Source: CAZTGB01 sp964612965 | Lineage (GTDB): Bacteria; Patescibacteriota; Microgenomatia; UBA8517 | NCBI GenBank assembly: GCA_964612965.1 | Contig: CAZTGB010000005.1 | Span: 1-45,572 of the forward strand | Reading direction: 5' to 3' | DNA: 45,572 nt | Part shown: in pieces, positions 38,111-45,572 of the stretch | Layout: every line of letters begins with the position of its first letter | How positions within the stretch are numbered: the first letter of the stretch is position 1 | Position numbers and translations under genes: made by a program | The notes under the pieces: generated by a model | Seen by the model: only the letters and a program-made list of their open reading frames with translations | Told to the model about the DNA's origin: nothing | The model's database searches: none

Positions 38111-38473
38111 ATGCAACCTGATAAAATTTTTGTTTCACTAGCTGGGGCTGGGTTAATAGGGTTTATTTGGTGGTTTTTCTTTGGTAGAAAAGACAATGTG
38201 AGTACCTCTTCAGATGGAAAAATCGAAATAATAGTTGACGGGGGATATAAACCCTCAGTCATTAAAATTAAGAAAGGACAAAAAACCGCAATCTCGCTTT
38301 TAAGAAAAGATTCCAACGCCTGTTTAGAAGAATTTATTCTGTCTGATTTTAAAATTAAGGAATATTTACCAGTTGGGAAAAAAGTTGAAATTGAAATAAC
38401 TCCCGACAAGATTGGGGAATTTGGATTTCATTGCGGTATGAATATGTTTCATGGAAAGGTAATAGTTGAATGA
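38111..38473 (+). CDS. Membrane-anchored cupredoxin
   Basis: A 120-residue protein with one N-terminal helix (FVSLAGAGLIGFIWWFFFG) and a small cupredoxin domain (DGKIEIIVDGGYKPSVIKIKKGQKTAISLLRKDSNACLEEFILSDFKIKEYLPVGKKVEIEITPDKIGEFGFHCGMNMFHGKVIVE). Likely ligands are C71, H107/C108, M110 and M112. It overlaps the ATPase ATG by 4 bases, so it probably hands copper to or receives it from the pump on the outer face. Confidence 0.88.
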   Translation: MQPDKIFVSLAGAGLIGFIWWFFFGRKDNVSTSSDGKIEIIVDGGYKPSVIKIKKGQKTAISLLRKDSNACLEEFILSDFKIKEYLPVGKKVEIEITPDKIGEFGFHCGMNMFHGKVIVE

Positions 38474-40563
38474 TAGCGAATAACAAAGTTAAAACTCTAA
38501 AAAAATCATTTCCAATAGTCGGTATGCACTGCGCTTCTTGCGCAAAACTTATCGAAAGAAAACTGGGAAGCGTTCCTGGTGTTATTTCTTGTGCTGTTAA
38601 TTATGGGAGCGAACAAGCTGCTATTGAAGTTGACGAGAAAGTACAAGACAAAGCACTTGCAGACGCAGTTAATGACATTGGATATAAAGCGATTATTAAA
38701 AACGATGGCGATAAAACACCGGATGAAATTAAAGAAGAAGAAAAAAAGAAAGAATTAAGTAGTTTAAAAACTAAAGTAATTATTTCCTCAATTTTGTCCA
38801 TTGTTGTCGTATTAGGGAGTTTTCCCGAGTGGTTTGCTTTTGTTCCAGAAATACTTATGGAGCCTCTGATTCTGCTTTTCCTTTCCGCCCCGGTTCAGTT
38901 CTGGGCAGGACTTTCTTTCTATCAAGCCACCTGGTCGGGGCTTAGAAATAGAACGGCCAGCATGGATACTTTAATTGCGATAGGAACATCCGCGGCCTAC
39001 GGATATTCAGTTGTAACCACTTTTTTTGGAGGACACATGTATTTCGATACCGCGGCGGTAATTATTACCTTAATCCTTCTTGGCAGATATCTGGAGGCTA
39101 AAGCCAAAGCACACACATCGGATGCTATTAAGAAGCTTCTTGGCCTTGCCGCAAAAACCGCAAGAGTAATAAGAAATGGAAAAGAAATAGATATTCCAAT
39201 AGAAAATGTTATATTGGGAGACAAGATTAGAGTTCGCCCTGGGGAAAAAATTCCAGTTGATGGAATAATAACCGAAGGTGAAAGTGCAATTGATGAATCA
39301 ATGGTTACAGGAGAAAGCGTTCCAGTAGATAAAACTGTAGGGAGCAATGTAATTGGAGCAACCATAAACAAATCGGGAACATTTGAATTTAGCGCAACAA
39401 AAGTTGGAAGTGATACAATGCTTTCCCAGATTGTTAAAATGGTGGGGGAAGCTCAGAGTAGTAGAGCCCCAATTCAAAGACTGGCAGACAGTGTCTCCTC
39501 ATATTTTGTTCCCATTGTTCTCATGATTGCCGTTGCCACATTTGTAGTTTGGTATGTTCTAGGCCTTCCGACAAACGCATTTGTTAACTTAGTCGCAGTT
39601 TTAATCATTGCCTGTCCATGCGCGATGGGCCTTGCAACTCCAACAGCCATCATGGTTGGAACAGGAAAAGGGGCAGGTAAAGGAATTCTCATTAAGGATG
39701 CCCAGGCTCTCGAAACTCTATACAAAATTAAAACCATTATTTTTGATAAAACTGGAACTCTAACTAAAGGACAAATGACTTTGGTTAATGAAGTTGATAA
39801 GAAATATTTGCAAATTGCAGCTTCACTTGAAAAGAATTCAGAACATCCAATAGCCATGGCTATTGTTAAAAAAGCTGCAGATGAAGAAATTAAACTTCTT
39901 GATGTAACTAAGTTTAAAGCTTTAGAAGGTTTGGGGGTGGAGGGAATTATAAAAGGTAAAAATTATTTTCTAGGAAAAACAAAAAACAATTCAATTGCAC
40001 TGACTTCGGATAGCAAACAACTAGTAACATTTGAAGTTTCAGACGAAATGAAAGAGGGAGTTAAAGAGGTTGTTAAGGGACTTATAAAGCGCAGAATTGA
40101 TGTTTGGATGATTACAGGAGACAATGAAAAAATTGCAAAGGAAATTGCAATCAAAGCAGGAATTAAAAATATTTTGGCTGGAGTCTTGCCTCACGGGAAG
40201 AAAGATAAAGTAAAAGAGTTTAAAGATGTAGCCTTCGTGGGGGATGGGGTTAATGATGCACCAGCCCTCGCTGCAAGCTCTGTTGGAATTGCCATGGGAA
40301 CAGGAACTGATGTTGCGATTGAATCGGCAGGGGTAACCCTACTTAATAAAGACATTAAAAGTGTATTAACGGCATTTAACCTAAGTCGAGTTACTTTAAA
40401 TGTAATTAAACAAAACCTCTTCTGGGCATTTGGATATAACGTAATCTTAATTCCTGCAGCTTTCTTAGGGCTACTTAATCCAGCCCTAGCTGCATTTGCA
40501 ATGGCAGCCTCTTCCATTTCTGTTGTTTTAAACTCTTTGAGGTTGAATACGATTAAAATTTAA
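38470..40563 (+). CDS. copA: Copper-translocating P1B-type ATPase (CopA-like)
   Basis: The 697-residue pump has one N-terminal HMA domain (GMHCASC, C21/C24), TM helices, the actuator motif TGES, and the ion channel CPC motif IIACPCAMGLATP (near residue 384). It also has D426-KTGT phosphorylation, SEHP and GDGVNDAPAL, with eight membrane segments overall. CPC plus HMA points to Cu(I) efflux (Ag is also possible). Last gene of the second copper operon, downstream of the SRPBCC, peptide, redoxin and cupredoxin genes. Confidence 0.95.
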   Translation: MIANNKVKTLKKSFPIVGMHCASCAKLIERKLGSVPGVISCAVNYGSEQAAIEVDEKVQDKALADAVNDIGYKAIIKNDGDKTPDEIKEEEKKKELSSLKTKVIISSILSIVVVLGSFPEWFAFVPEILMEPLILLFLSAPVQFWAGLSFYQATWSGLRNRTASMDTLIAIGTSAAYGYSVVTTFFGGHMYFDTAAVIITLILLGRYLEAKAKAHTSDAIKKLLGLAAKTARVIRNGKEIDIPIENVILGDKIRVRPGEKIPVDGIITEGESAIDESMVTGESVPVDKTVGSNVIGATINKSGTFEFSATKVGSDTMLSQIVKMVGEAQSSRAPIQRLADSVSSYFVPIVLMIAVATFVVWYVLGLPTNAFVNLVAVLIIACPCAMGLATPTAIMVGTGKGAGKGILIKDAQALETLYKIKTIIFDKTGTLTKGQMTLVNEVDKKYLQIAASLEKNSEHPIAMAIVKKAADEEIKLLDVTKFKALEGLGVEGIIKGKNYFLGKTKNNSIALTSDSKQLVTFEVSDEMKEGVKEVVKGLIKRRIDVWMITGDNEKIAKEIAIKAGIKNILAGVLPHGKKDKVKEFKDVAFVGDGVNDAPALAASSVGIAMGTGTDVAIESAGVTLLNKDIKSVLTAFNLSRVTLNVIKQNLFWAFGYNVILIPAAFLGLLNPALAAFAMAASSISVVLNSLRLNTIKI

Positions 40564-40609
40564 ACTGGCTATTGACACCATCTTCAGAAGTGACATTCTT
40601 TATTATAGA

Positions 40610-42978
40610 GTGAAAAGACTATCTGTAATAACTCTGTTTTCCTTTTTCTTTTGCTTATTGGTTATTGTTTTCACTTCATCTGTCAAAGCGCTTGAAAATC
40701 CGTCTTCCTATTATGATTGGAATGTCTATTCTCTTGGTAAGAATGTACTAGGAATTTCTGCAGACAGTGATTACAAAAATTTTCAACAACATAATTATTT
40801 CTTCAGCTTTGTTAAGGACACAACTCCAAACAATCCACTTTATCTTCTAAAAAGAGGAGAAGAAGGTTTAACAATAGCTTTTACTTTTAATAATGAGGCT
40901 AGAGAAAAAGTCAGGCTTGAATTTGCCGGTGAAAGACTAGCTGAGATGCAAGGAGTCGCGTTAGATGGGGATATAAGTGCTTTGAATTTCTTAGCTCGGA
41001 ATTATGAACGCACAATGAAGTTAATCTCACAAAATTTAGAACGTCTTGATAAAAATGGCCAGAATATAAAAAATCTTGCTGACCAAGTTGACCAAGAAGC
41101 ATCAAGACATAATCTGGTTTTAGAAGAAGTGGCCTTAGCCGCGCCTGAAGCTGGGACAGGTGGGGTTAACAAGGCAATTTCAGCAAGTGAGTTGGCTGTG
41201 GACACAGTTGCCGATGTTGAAGATAGACCAGCAGTACCAGAATCTGTTGTTACTAGATTAAAAGCGACTGAAGCTTTGGGAATTTTGACTTCTGATGAAG
41301 TAAATAAAGTTATAGATTCTAGTACGAGAAAAGAAGCAAGGGGTGAACTTAAAAAATATGTTAATGCTAATCTTTTTCCAGAATCGGATTTCAAAAAATT
41401 TGATGAGACTTCTCTCGAAAAGTATCCATCAGGTTTTTATACAGTTCAAGAAATTAAAAAGTTTCAGGAACTTAAAGAACTTGAAACAAAAAAACCTGAC
41501 GATGCGACAATTAAAAATCTTCAAGAATTTGCCAAAACATATAAAGCTGGCGACATCGTTCCGGGAGACCTTAGGCAATGGTGGATTCCTACAGTTAGAC
41601 TTGAAGAACTTCAAAATACAATTAGACCCGATCTCATAAATCAAGATTTCTTAAGAAACAGACCTGATTATTTACAAAAATATCAAGAAGTCGTTGAAAG
41701 GATAAAACCAACAAAAGAAGATGCGCAGTATGTAAATAATCTTATTAACAAAACCCAGATCTTTTAAATGACCCTTCTTATGCAAGACTTAAAGCTCTTT
41801 CTGATAAATTTGGATCAACTGAAGAAAGAAAGAATATTCCTCAATATCAAGCTTGTGGTACAGGATATCATTGGGCCCCGGTTCCATTTATGCCAAATGG
41901 TGGTTATTGTGTACCTAACTATCAATTTGCAGCTACCGATTCCGATTCTAGAGAAAATCTTTGTCCTTCTGGGTACCATAGACCTTTTCCTGGTGCGGCG
42001 TGTTATTCCGATAATCCTGAGGCGGCAAATTCCCGTGGGGGTTTAAGTTCTTCTGGGAATTGTCCATCTGGATATGGTTGGGTGCCTGAATCAACCAATT
42101 CCAGAGGAGGTTACTGCGCTCCCAGATCGGTTTCTGATGGCGGTTTCCCTGGTCCAGTTTACACCGTAGGTTATTGTTTGCCGGGCCAAACTTTTAGAGA
42201 TGGAAAATGTGAGACCTATAATCCTCCACCAACAGGAGGTTGTTCATCTGGTTCTTGGTGGAATGGGACAAGTTGTATTCAGCAAAAGTCATGTGGACAA
42301 GGTTATTATCAAGACAACTCAGGAGAGTGTAGGCAAAGTAATTATGGAGGAGGAACTGGTAACGCAAACGCTTGTCCTATGCCGCCCGCTGGATGTGGAA
42401 CTAATTCTTGGTGGGATTATGGAACATGTTCATGTCGATCAACAACTAGCAATTATTCTGGATCCTCAGGTTCTTCAGGAACAAATAATTGTAGCAAACC
42501 TCCAACATGCGGATCGGGATATTATGTAGACAATACCTGTACTTGTAAACCGTACTCGGCAAATACTAGCAGCGGTACTTATTCCGGTTCACCTAGCAGA
42601 GAATCACAGGAAGCTGCGTGTCGTGCTGGTGGGGGAACTTGCACTGGTTGGTATAACGGAGCGTGTAGCTGTATACATAGTGGTAGTTCGGGAAGTACAA
42701 ATTACACAAACACTCCATCTACAAGTGGGGGGGGATCGTGCCCTTCTGGAAGCAACTGGGTTCCAGAACCAAGCAATCCCAACGGTGGTTATTGTGTTGG
42801 AGGGTCAAATCCTGAAAGCACATCCCCAGGTCCTTCAACGGGGTGTGGTTCTGGATACTATTGGAACGGAAGCAGTTGTGCGCCTAATGGTCAAACACAA
42901 CCCCAGCCCACAGAAACGCAACCAGCCCCTACACAACAAGAACCTGCACCTTTATCCCCACCACCACCGACACCTTAG
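40610..42978 (+). CDS. DUF5667 protein with Cys-rich surface repeats, split by a -1 frameshift near 41750
   Basis: From GTG 40610 there is a signal helix (LSVITLFSFFFCLLVIVFTSSVKA), a DUF5667 region (NNPLYLLKRGEEGLTIAFTFNNEAREKVRLEFAGERLAEM...), and an alpha-helical middle to a stop at 41767. The adjacent frame then continues NPDLLNDPSYARLKALSDKFGS...QACGTGYHWAPVPFMPNGGYC and a Cys/Gly/Ser/Trp-rich region with repeats of the type C-(P/x)-SG-x-W...GG-Y-C, ending in a PQPTETQP-type tail. One missing A in the AAAACCC run (41750-41756) would join them (about 789 residues). The Cys repeats resemble secreted cell-surface modules. It probably uses its own promoter (TATTAT near 40601). Confidence 0.8.
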
Positions 42979-42986
42979 TTTAATGG

Positions 42987-43016
42987 TTGACTTCCAAGCT
43001 GTTACAAAGGTATATT
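42987..43016 (+). promoter_or_regulatory. Promoter of trxA, near-leaderless
   Basis: TTGACT (42987-42992), 18-bp spacer, TATATT (43011-43016); transcription start about 43023, three bases before the ATG at 43026. Confidence 0.55.
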
Positions 43017-43025
43017 GATTAACGT

Positions 43026-43349
43026 ATGGCTACGAATAATGTAACAGATCAGGATTTTGACACTCAAGTCCTTCAAAATAAAACTCCAGTATTAGTTGAT
43101 TTTTGGGCAACATGGTGTGGTCCATGTAGACTTGCAGAGCCTGTTTTGGAAGAACTTTCAGATACATATAAAGATAAAATTCAAATAATGAAATTAGATG
43201 TGGATCAAAATCCAGTTAATTCACAAAAGTATGGAGTAATGTCCATTCCAACAACAATTCTTTTTAAAGACGGAAAAGAAATCGGACGTCAAATTGGCTT
43301 TTCAGGGAAACAATCTTTTGAAGAATTAATAAAGAAAGCTATTTTATAG
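43026..43349 (+). CDS. trxA: Thioredoxin
   Basis: The 107-residue protein has VLVDFWATWCGPCRLAEP with the redox pair C31-G-P-C34. It also has the cis-Pro motif SIPTTILF and the DVDQNP strand. Normal thioredoxin length and no signal peptide, so it acts in the cytoplasm, reduced by the thioredoxin reductase encoded 0.4 kb downstream. It may also supply electrons for the CcdA/DsbD-like membrane protein. Confidence 0.95.
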   Translation: MATNNVTDQDFDTQVLQNKTPVLVDFWATWCGPCRLAEPVLEELSDTYKDKIQIMKLDVDQNPVNSQKYGVMSIPTTILFKDGKEIGRQIGFSGKQSFEELIKKAIL

Positions 43350-43391
43350 CCTTCATTCCATGAAAACCATATTAAAAAGGGGGTGATTTGA

Positions 43392-43697
43392 ATGCAAGAT
43401 AATACACAAGATCAACAACAACCAGGAGTAACGTCAGACCCAACAGCAACGGTTGGAGGCGCACCAGCGGCAGGAACACCAGTTTCTACTCAGACAGATA
43501 CGCCGGCAACAGCAATGCCACAGGCAGATCCAATGCAGGTGAATCCTGAGACATCAGCTCCCGTTTCCGAAACATCAGCAGTGCCAGCGGCAGGAACACC
43601 AGTTTCTACTCAGACAGATACACCAGCAGCAACTGAACCAGGAAGTGAAGAAACACCGGGAACACCTCCCACAACTCCTCCAACCCCAACAATGTAA
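43392..43697 (+). CDS. Low-complexity Pro/Thr/Ala-rich protein with internal repeat
   Basis: A 101-residue, acidic, Pro/Thr/Ala-rich protein with no helix or membrane segment. PAAGTPVSTQTDTPA occurs twice, encoded by identical 38-base blocks. AAAGGGGGTGATTTGA gives a strong Shine-Dalgarno. The composition resembles linker or cell-wall attachment regions, but there is no signal peptide, so its location is uncertain. It may be a recent duplication. Confidence 0.6.
   Translation: MQDNTQDQQQPGVTSDPTATVGGAPAAGTPVSTQTDTPATAMPQADPMQVNPETSAPVSETSAVPAAGTPVSTQTDTPAATEPGSEETPGTPPTTPPTPTM
43464..43501 (+). repeat. 38-bp direct repeat, copy 1
   Basis: Identical to 43584-43621; the two copies lie 120 bases apart (40 codons), in frame within the Pro/Thr-rich gene. 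Confidence 0.9.
43584..43621 (+). repeat. 38-bp direct repeat, copy 2
   Basis: Second copy of the 43464-43501 block, encoding PAAGTPVSTQTDTP. Confidence 0.9.
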
Positions 43698-43715
43698 TTA
43701 TTGGGATTGGAGAGT

Positions 43716-43774
43716 GAAGAAGGAAGCTCATTCAGAATGAACAAATTTGTTTGTTTTTTTAAGCTTCTTTCTTC
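43716..43774 (+). terminator. Candidate terminator after the Pro/Thr-rich gene
   Basis: Outer stem GAAGAAGGAAGCT (43716-43728)/AGCTTCTTTCTTC (43762-43774), 13 bp with one G-U. An inner AACAAATTTGTT hairpin (43740-43751) is followed by a run of seven T (43754-43760). The inner hairpin plus T run fits Rho-independent termination, though it is A/T-rich. Confidence 0.5.
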
Positions 43775-43795
43775 CTTTGTAATCAAACAATATGG

Positions 43796-44785
43796 ATGAG
43801 TAAATCTTGTCCAGAAAACTTATTTATGGATCAACAAATATTTGCTAGCAAACCAGATGACCCAAAAGGTCCTTGGGATGTGGCCATCATTGGCTCGGGT
43901 CCCGCAGGTTTAACTGCCTCCATTTATACAACTCGTGGTGCAGCTTCAACAATTACATTTGGTGGAGAAATTTGGGGAGGTCAGCTCATGCTTACAACAA
44001 ATGTAGATAATTTTCCAGGGCACTTAGGAGTACTAGGCCCAGATTTAATGGCCAAATTTAGAGAGCATTCAGTTGCCTTTGGTGCAGAATTTTTAGGAAA
44101 GAATGCGGAAAGTATTAATACTTCAAAAACCCCATTCGAAATAACAAGTGCAGGACAAGTCTATACCGCACGCTCAGTAATAATTGCAACAGGTGCCGAA
44201 ACGAAGTGGTTAGATGCTCCAGCAGTTAAGGATTTTATAGGAAGAGGTGTCTCCTCCTGTGCTCCGTGTGACGCTCCGTTCTTTAAAGATAAAAAAGTTG
44301 CAGTAGTTGGTGGGGGGGATAGTGCAATGGAAGAAGCGCTAGTTCTTACTAAATATGCTACAGAAGTAACCATAATTCACAGAAGAGGTGAATTTAGAGC
44401 AAGTCAAGCCATGCAAACCAAAGTTTTAAATAACCCTAAAATAAAAGTGCTTTGGGATACAGAGGTTACAGCAGTTGCTGGAACAAATAGACTTGAAACC
44501 GTTAAAATTAAAAACAACAAAACAAACCAAGAATCAGAAATTACTTTTGATGGATTATTCATAGCAATTGGACACACCCCTTCAAGTATTATTTTCAAAG
44601 GAAAAATAGACTTAGACGAGAAAGGCTATATAATAGCGCACGACAGAACAAAAACTTCAGTAGATGGAATATTTGTTGCAGGTGACGTTGAGGATCACAA
44701 GTATAAACAAGCCATAACAGCAGCAGGATTTGGAACAATGGCTGCAATGGATACACTTAACTACCTGCAAGACAAAGGGGTTTAG
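43796..44785 (+). CDS. trxB: Thioredoxin reductase
   Basis: The 329-residue flavoprotein has the FAD-binding motif DVAIIGSGPAGLTASIYTTRG, the redox-active C155-A-P-C158 (usually CATC), the NADPH-binding motif VAVVGGGDSAMEEALVLTKYA, and the C-terminal FAD motif DGIFVAGDV. The length fits low-molecular-weight TrxB, with a short N-terminal extension. It reduces TrxA with NADPH. A terminator-like hairpin precedes it, so it likely has its own transcript. Confidence 0.95.
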   Translation: MSKSCPENLFMDQQIFASKPDDPKGPWDVAIIGSGPAGLTASIYTTRGAASTITFGGEIWGGQLMLTTNVDNFPGHLGVLGPDLMAKFREHSVAFGAEFLGKNAESINTSKTPFEITSAGQVYTARSVIIATGAETKWLDAPAVKDFIGRGVSSCAPCDAPFFKDKKVAVVGGGDSAMEEALVLTKYATEVTIIHRRGEFRASQAMQTKVLNNPKIKVLWDTEVTAVAGTNRLETVKIKNNKTNQESEITFDGLFIAIGHTPSSIIFKGKIDLDEKGYIIAHDRTKTSVDGIFVAGDVEDHKYKQAITAAGFGTMAAMDTLNYLQDKGV

Positions 44786-44790
44786 AAATA

Positions 44791-45459
44791 TTATTTATCT
44801 CCGTTTATTTTCTCTTCTAAAAACATATTTACAAGCTTTTTGAAGATATTTTTGTCATTAAGATATTGATCAAAAATAATATGCTCGATACCAGCATTCC
44901 TGGCAAAATCAGAGTCAACAACCGAATCTCCAAAGTAAATAAAATCTTCCTTTTTAGCTTTTGATTCATCAATCAAATCAAGTAGGCACTTAGGATCTGG
45001 CTTTTTAAATCCTCTATCAACACAAGAAATTATTTTATCAAAGTATTTTTCAATATCATTATGTTTTAAAGCAAGCCTCAAAAGAGATTCAATACGGTTT
45101 GTGCACATATAGATTTTTTTGTCGTGTGATTTGAGGAATTCAAAAATATCAATAACCCCATCAAAAATTTTAAGTTTGTCAATATCTTCAGTTTGAATAT
45201 CCCTATCCATTTTAAGCATCGCATCCATTTTTCCTGAGAGTTTGGCATGTAGCCCCATCTCTCTTAATATGTTGTTATAAAGATCAGCAATAACAAGTCC
45301 GTGCATTTCTTCATGAAGTTTGACTATCTCATAAAAGTCCGCAGTGGGATCAAAATGGGTGATAACTCGAGCTATCGTCTCACCACAAAACTGACGCCCA
45401 TCAACAAGGGTGTCATCAAGGTCAAAAACGAAGTATTTCTTAAAAGTTGTGTCTGACAT
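44791..45459 (-). CDS. HAD-superfamily hydrolase
   Basis: About 222 residues from ATG 45459 (MSDTTFKKYFVFDLDDTLVDG). HAD motifs: I DLDDT, II CTNR, III K (GFKKPDPK), IV GDSVVDSDFA. It is a phosphoglycolate-phosphatase-like member with a helical cap (about residues 20-95). I chose ATG 45459 over upstream in-frame codons because those would lie within a promoter-hairpin element. Its substrate is unknown. The gene converges with trxB. Confidence 0.88.
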   Translation of the reverse strand: MSDTTFKKYFVFDLDDTLVDGRQFCGETIARVITHFDPTADFYEIVKLHEEMHGLVIADLYNNILREMGLHAKLSGKMDAMLKMDRDIQTEDIDKLKIFDGVIDIFEFLKSHDKKIYMCTNRIESLLRLALKHNDIEKYFDKIISCVDRGFKKPDPKCLLDLIDESKAKKEDFIYFGDSVVDSDFARNAGIEHIIFDQYLNDKNIFKKLVNMFLEEKINGDK

Positions 45460-45468
45460 ATCTTTTAC

Positions 45469-45491
45469 AAAAAAACGTCGCCCCAAGCGAC
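45469..45491 (-). terminator. Hairpin with T run in the HAD leader (attenuator-like)
   Basis: On the minus strand: GTCGC-TTGGG-GCGAC (45491-45477) and then, one base later, seven T. It lies just behind a TATAAT -10 box (45508-45503) and 10 bases before the HAD ATG. It may attenuate the HAD transcript or terminate a short RNA. Confidence 0.5.
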
Positions 45492-45502
45492 ATCTAGTCG
45501 GT

Positions 45503-45521
45503 ATTATACACCAGTTGGTGT
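45503..45521 (-). promoter_or_regulatory. -10 box with adjoining inverted repeat upstream of the HAD gene
   Basis: TATAAT (45508-45503, minus strand) predicts transcription start near 45496. Next to it, ACACCA-GT-TGGTGT (45508-45521) is a perfect inverted repeat, a candidate operator. Confidence 0.45.
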
Positions 45522-45560
45522 TTAGGACGCGATACATTTCGGACTCTATGATATTTAAAA

Positions 45561-45572
45561 ATGAGTCACGAA
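45561..45572 (+). CDS. Possible start of a gene running off the window
   Basis: ATGAGTCACGAA at the window end follows a -10-like TATGAT (45547-45552), with eight bases between, the same leaderless pattern as elsewhere in this window. Only four codons are visible, so no product can be named. Confidence 0.25.

Noticed and set aside
41768..43018. Alternative-frame ORFs at 41768-42046, 42200-42529 and 42623-43018
   Set aside because: They overlap the Cys-rich frame, lack domain signals, and reflect the low-complexity composition of the true frame.
43464..43621. CRISPR-like repeat at the 38-bp direct repeat
   Set aside because: Only two copies, in frame within a coding sequence, with a coding spacer.
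1..45572. Insertion sequence or prophage
   Set aside because: No transposase, no terminal inverted repeats and no phage structural genes seen; the only recombinase looks Xer-like.

Overview
The window looks like a chromosome piece from an ultra-small, fermentative bacterium of the Candidate Phyla Radiation (Patescibacteria), most likely a Microgenomates-type lineage. The reasons are low GC, tightly packed genes with many ATGA or short overlaps, standard use of TGA as stop, a VirD4/TraG-like ATPase beside a small proline-rich partner, an archaeal-type ATP-dependent DNA ligase, DUF5667 and DUF5654 proteins, a stand-alone PolA 5'-3' exonuclease, and many PIN toxin modules. It is probably a metagenomic assembly: there are two N gaps, and four genes are each split by what looks like a one-base indel (mutM, an Nramp-like transporter, a DUF5667 surface protein and a DUF5654 protein). 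The lineage is inferred from gene content, not from a marker phylogeny.

Layout. 1-4.1 kb: NUDIX fragment, orphan PduO-type cobalamin adenosyltransferase, RHH/PIN toxin-antitoxin (TA) pair, VirD4-like ATPase. 4.1-8.1 kb: Phd/PIN pair, tRNA-Ile(UAU) leading straight into a TPR-like gene, Xer-type recombinase, FtsB-like protein, tRNA(CAU), a second tRNA(CAU) whose anticodon loop is interrupted by a compact group I intron, and an AbrB/PIN pair. 8.1-13.4 kb: T-box leader in front of a YbaK-TrpRS fusion, tRNA-binding OB protein, FtsH, PolA exonuclease domain. 13.4-18.8 kb: two glycosyltransferases, membrane proteins, mutM, recF. 18.8-29.6 kb: Fic protein, ATP ligase, cation transport block (Nramp-like, P2 ATPase, Ca/Na exchanger), pth, CvpA-CAP fusion, alkyltransferase. 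29.6-30.3 kb: HTH/PIN pair.

30.3-40.6 kb is the most notable accessory region: a copper-handling island. A CsoR-type repressor gene has a GC-rich palindrome exactly between its -35 and -10 boxes, and a near-identical palindrome precedes a second gene block. Under or near these operators lie a copper chaperone, a copper P1B ATPase, two membrane-anchored cupredoxin domains (one fused to a CcdA/DsbD-like membrane domain), a YHS protein, a CC-motif membrane protein, a Met-rich peptide, a redoxin, a DUF1573 protein and several unrecognised proteins. These include two paralogous CPxC-bearing membrane proteins and a CC/CxH protein. Together they suggest copper sensing, export, and extracytoplasmic copper/thiol chemistry. 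40.6-45.6 kb: Cys-rich surface protein, thioredoxin, a Pro/Thr-rich protein, thioredoxin reductase and a HAD hydrolase.

Expression signals fall into two classes. Many promoters place a -10 hexamer so that transcription would begin at or within a few bases of the start codon (leaderless mRNAs). All four TA operons and csoR share the same layout: TTGACA, 17 bp, a TANNAT-like box, 6 bp, ATG. By contrast, five small proteins carry a near-perfect Shine-Dalgarno sequence (GGRGGTGA). All functions and regulation are read from sequence alone; no search, folding program or alignment was run.
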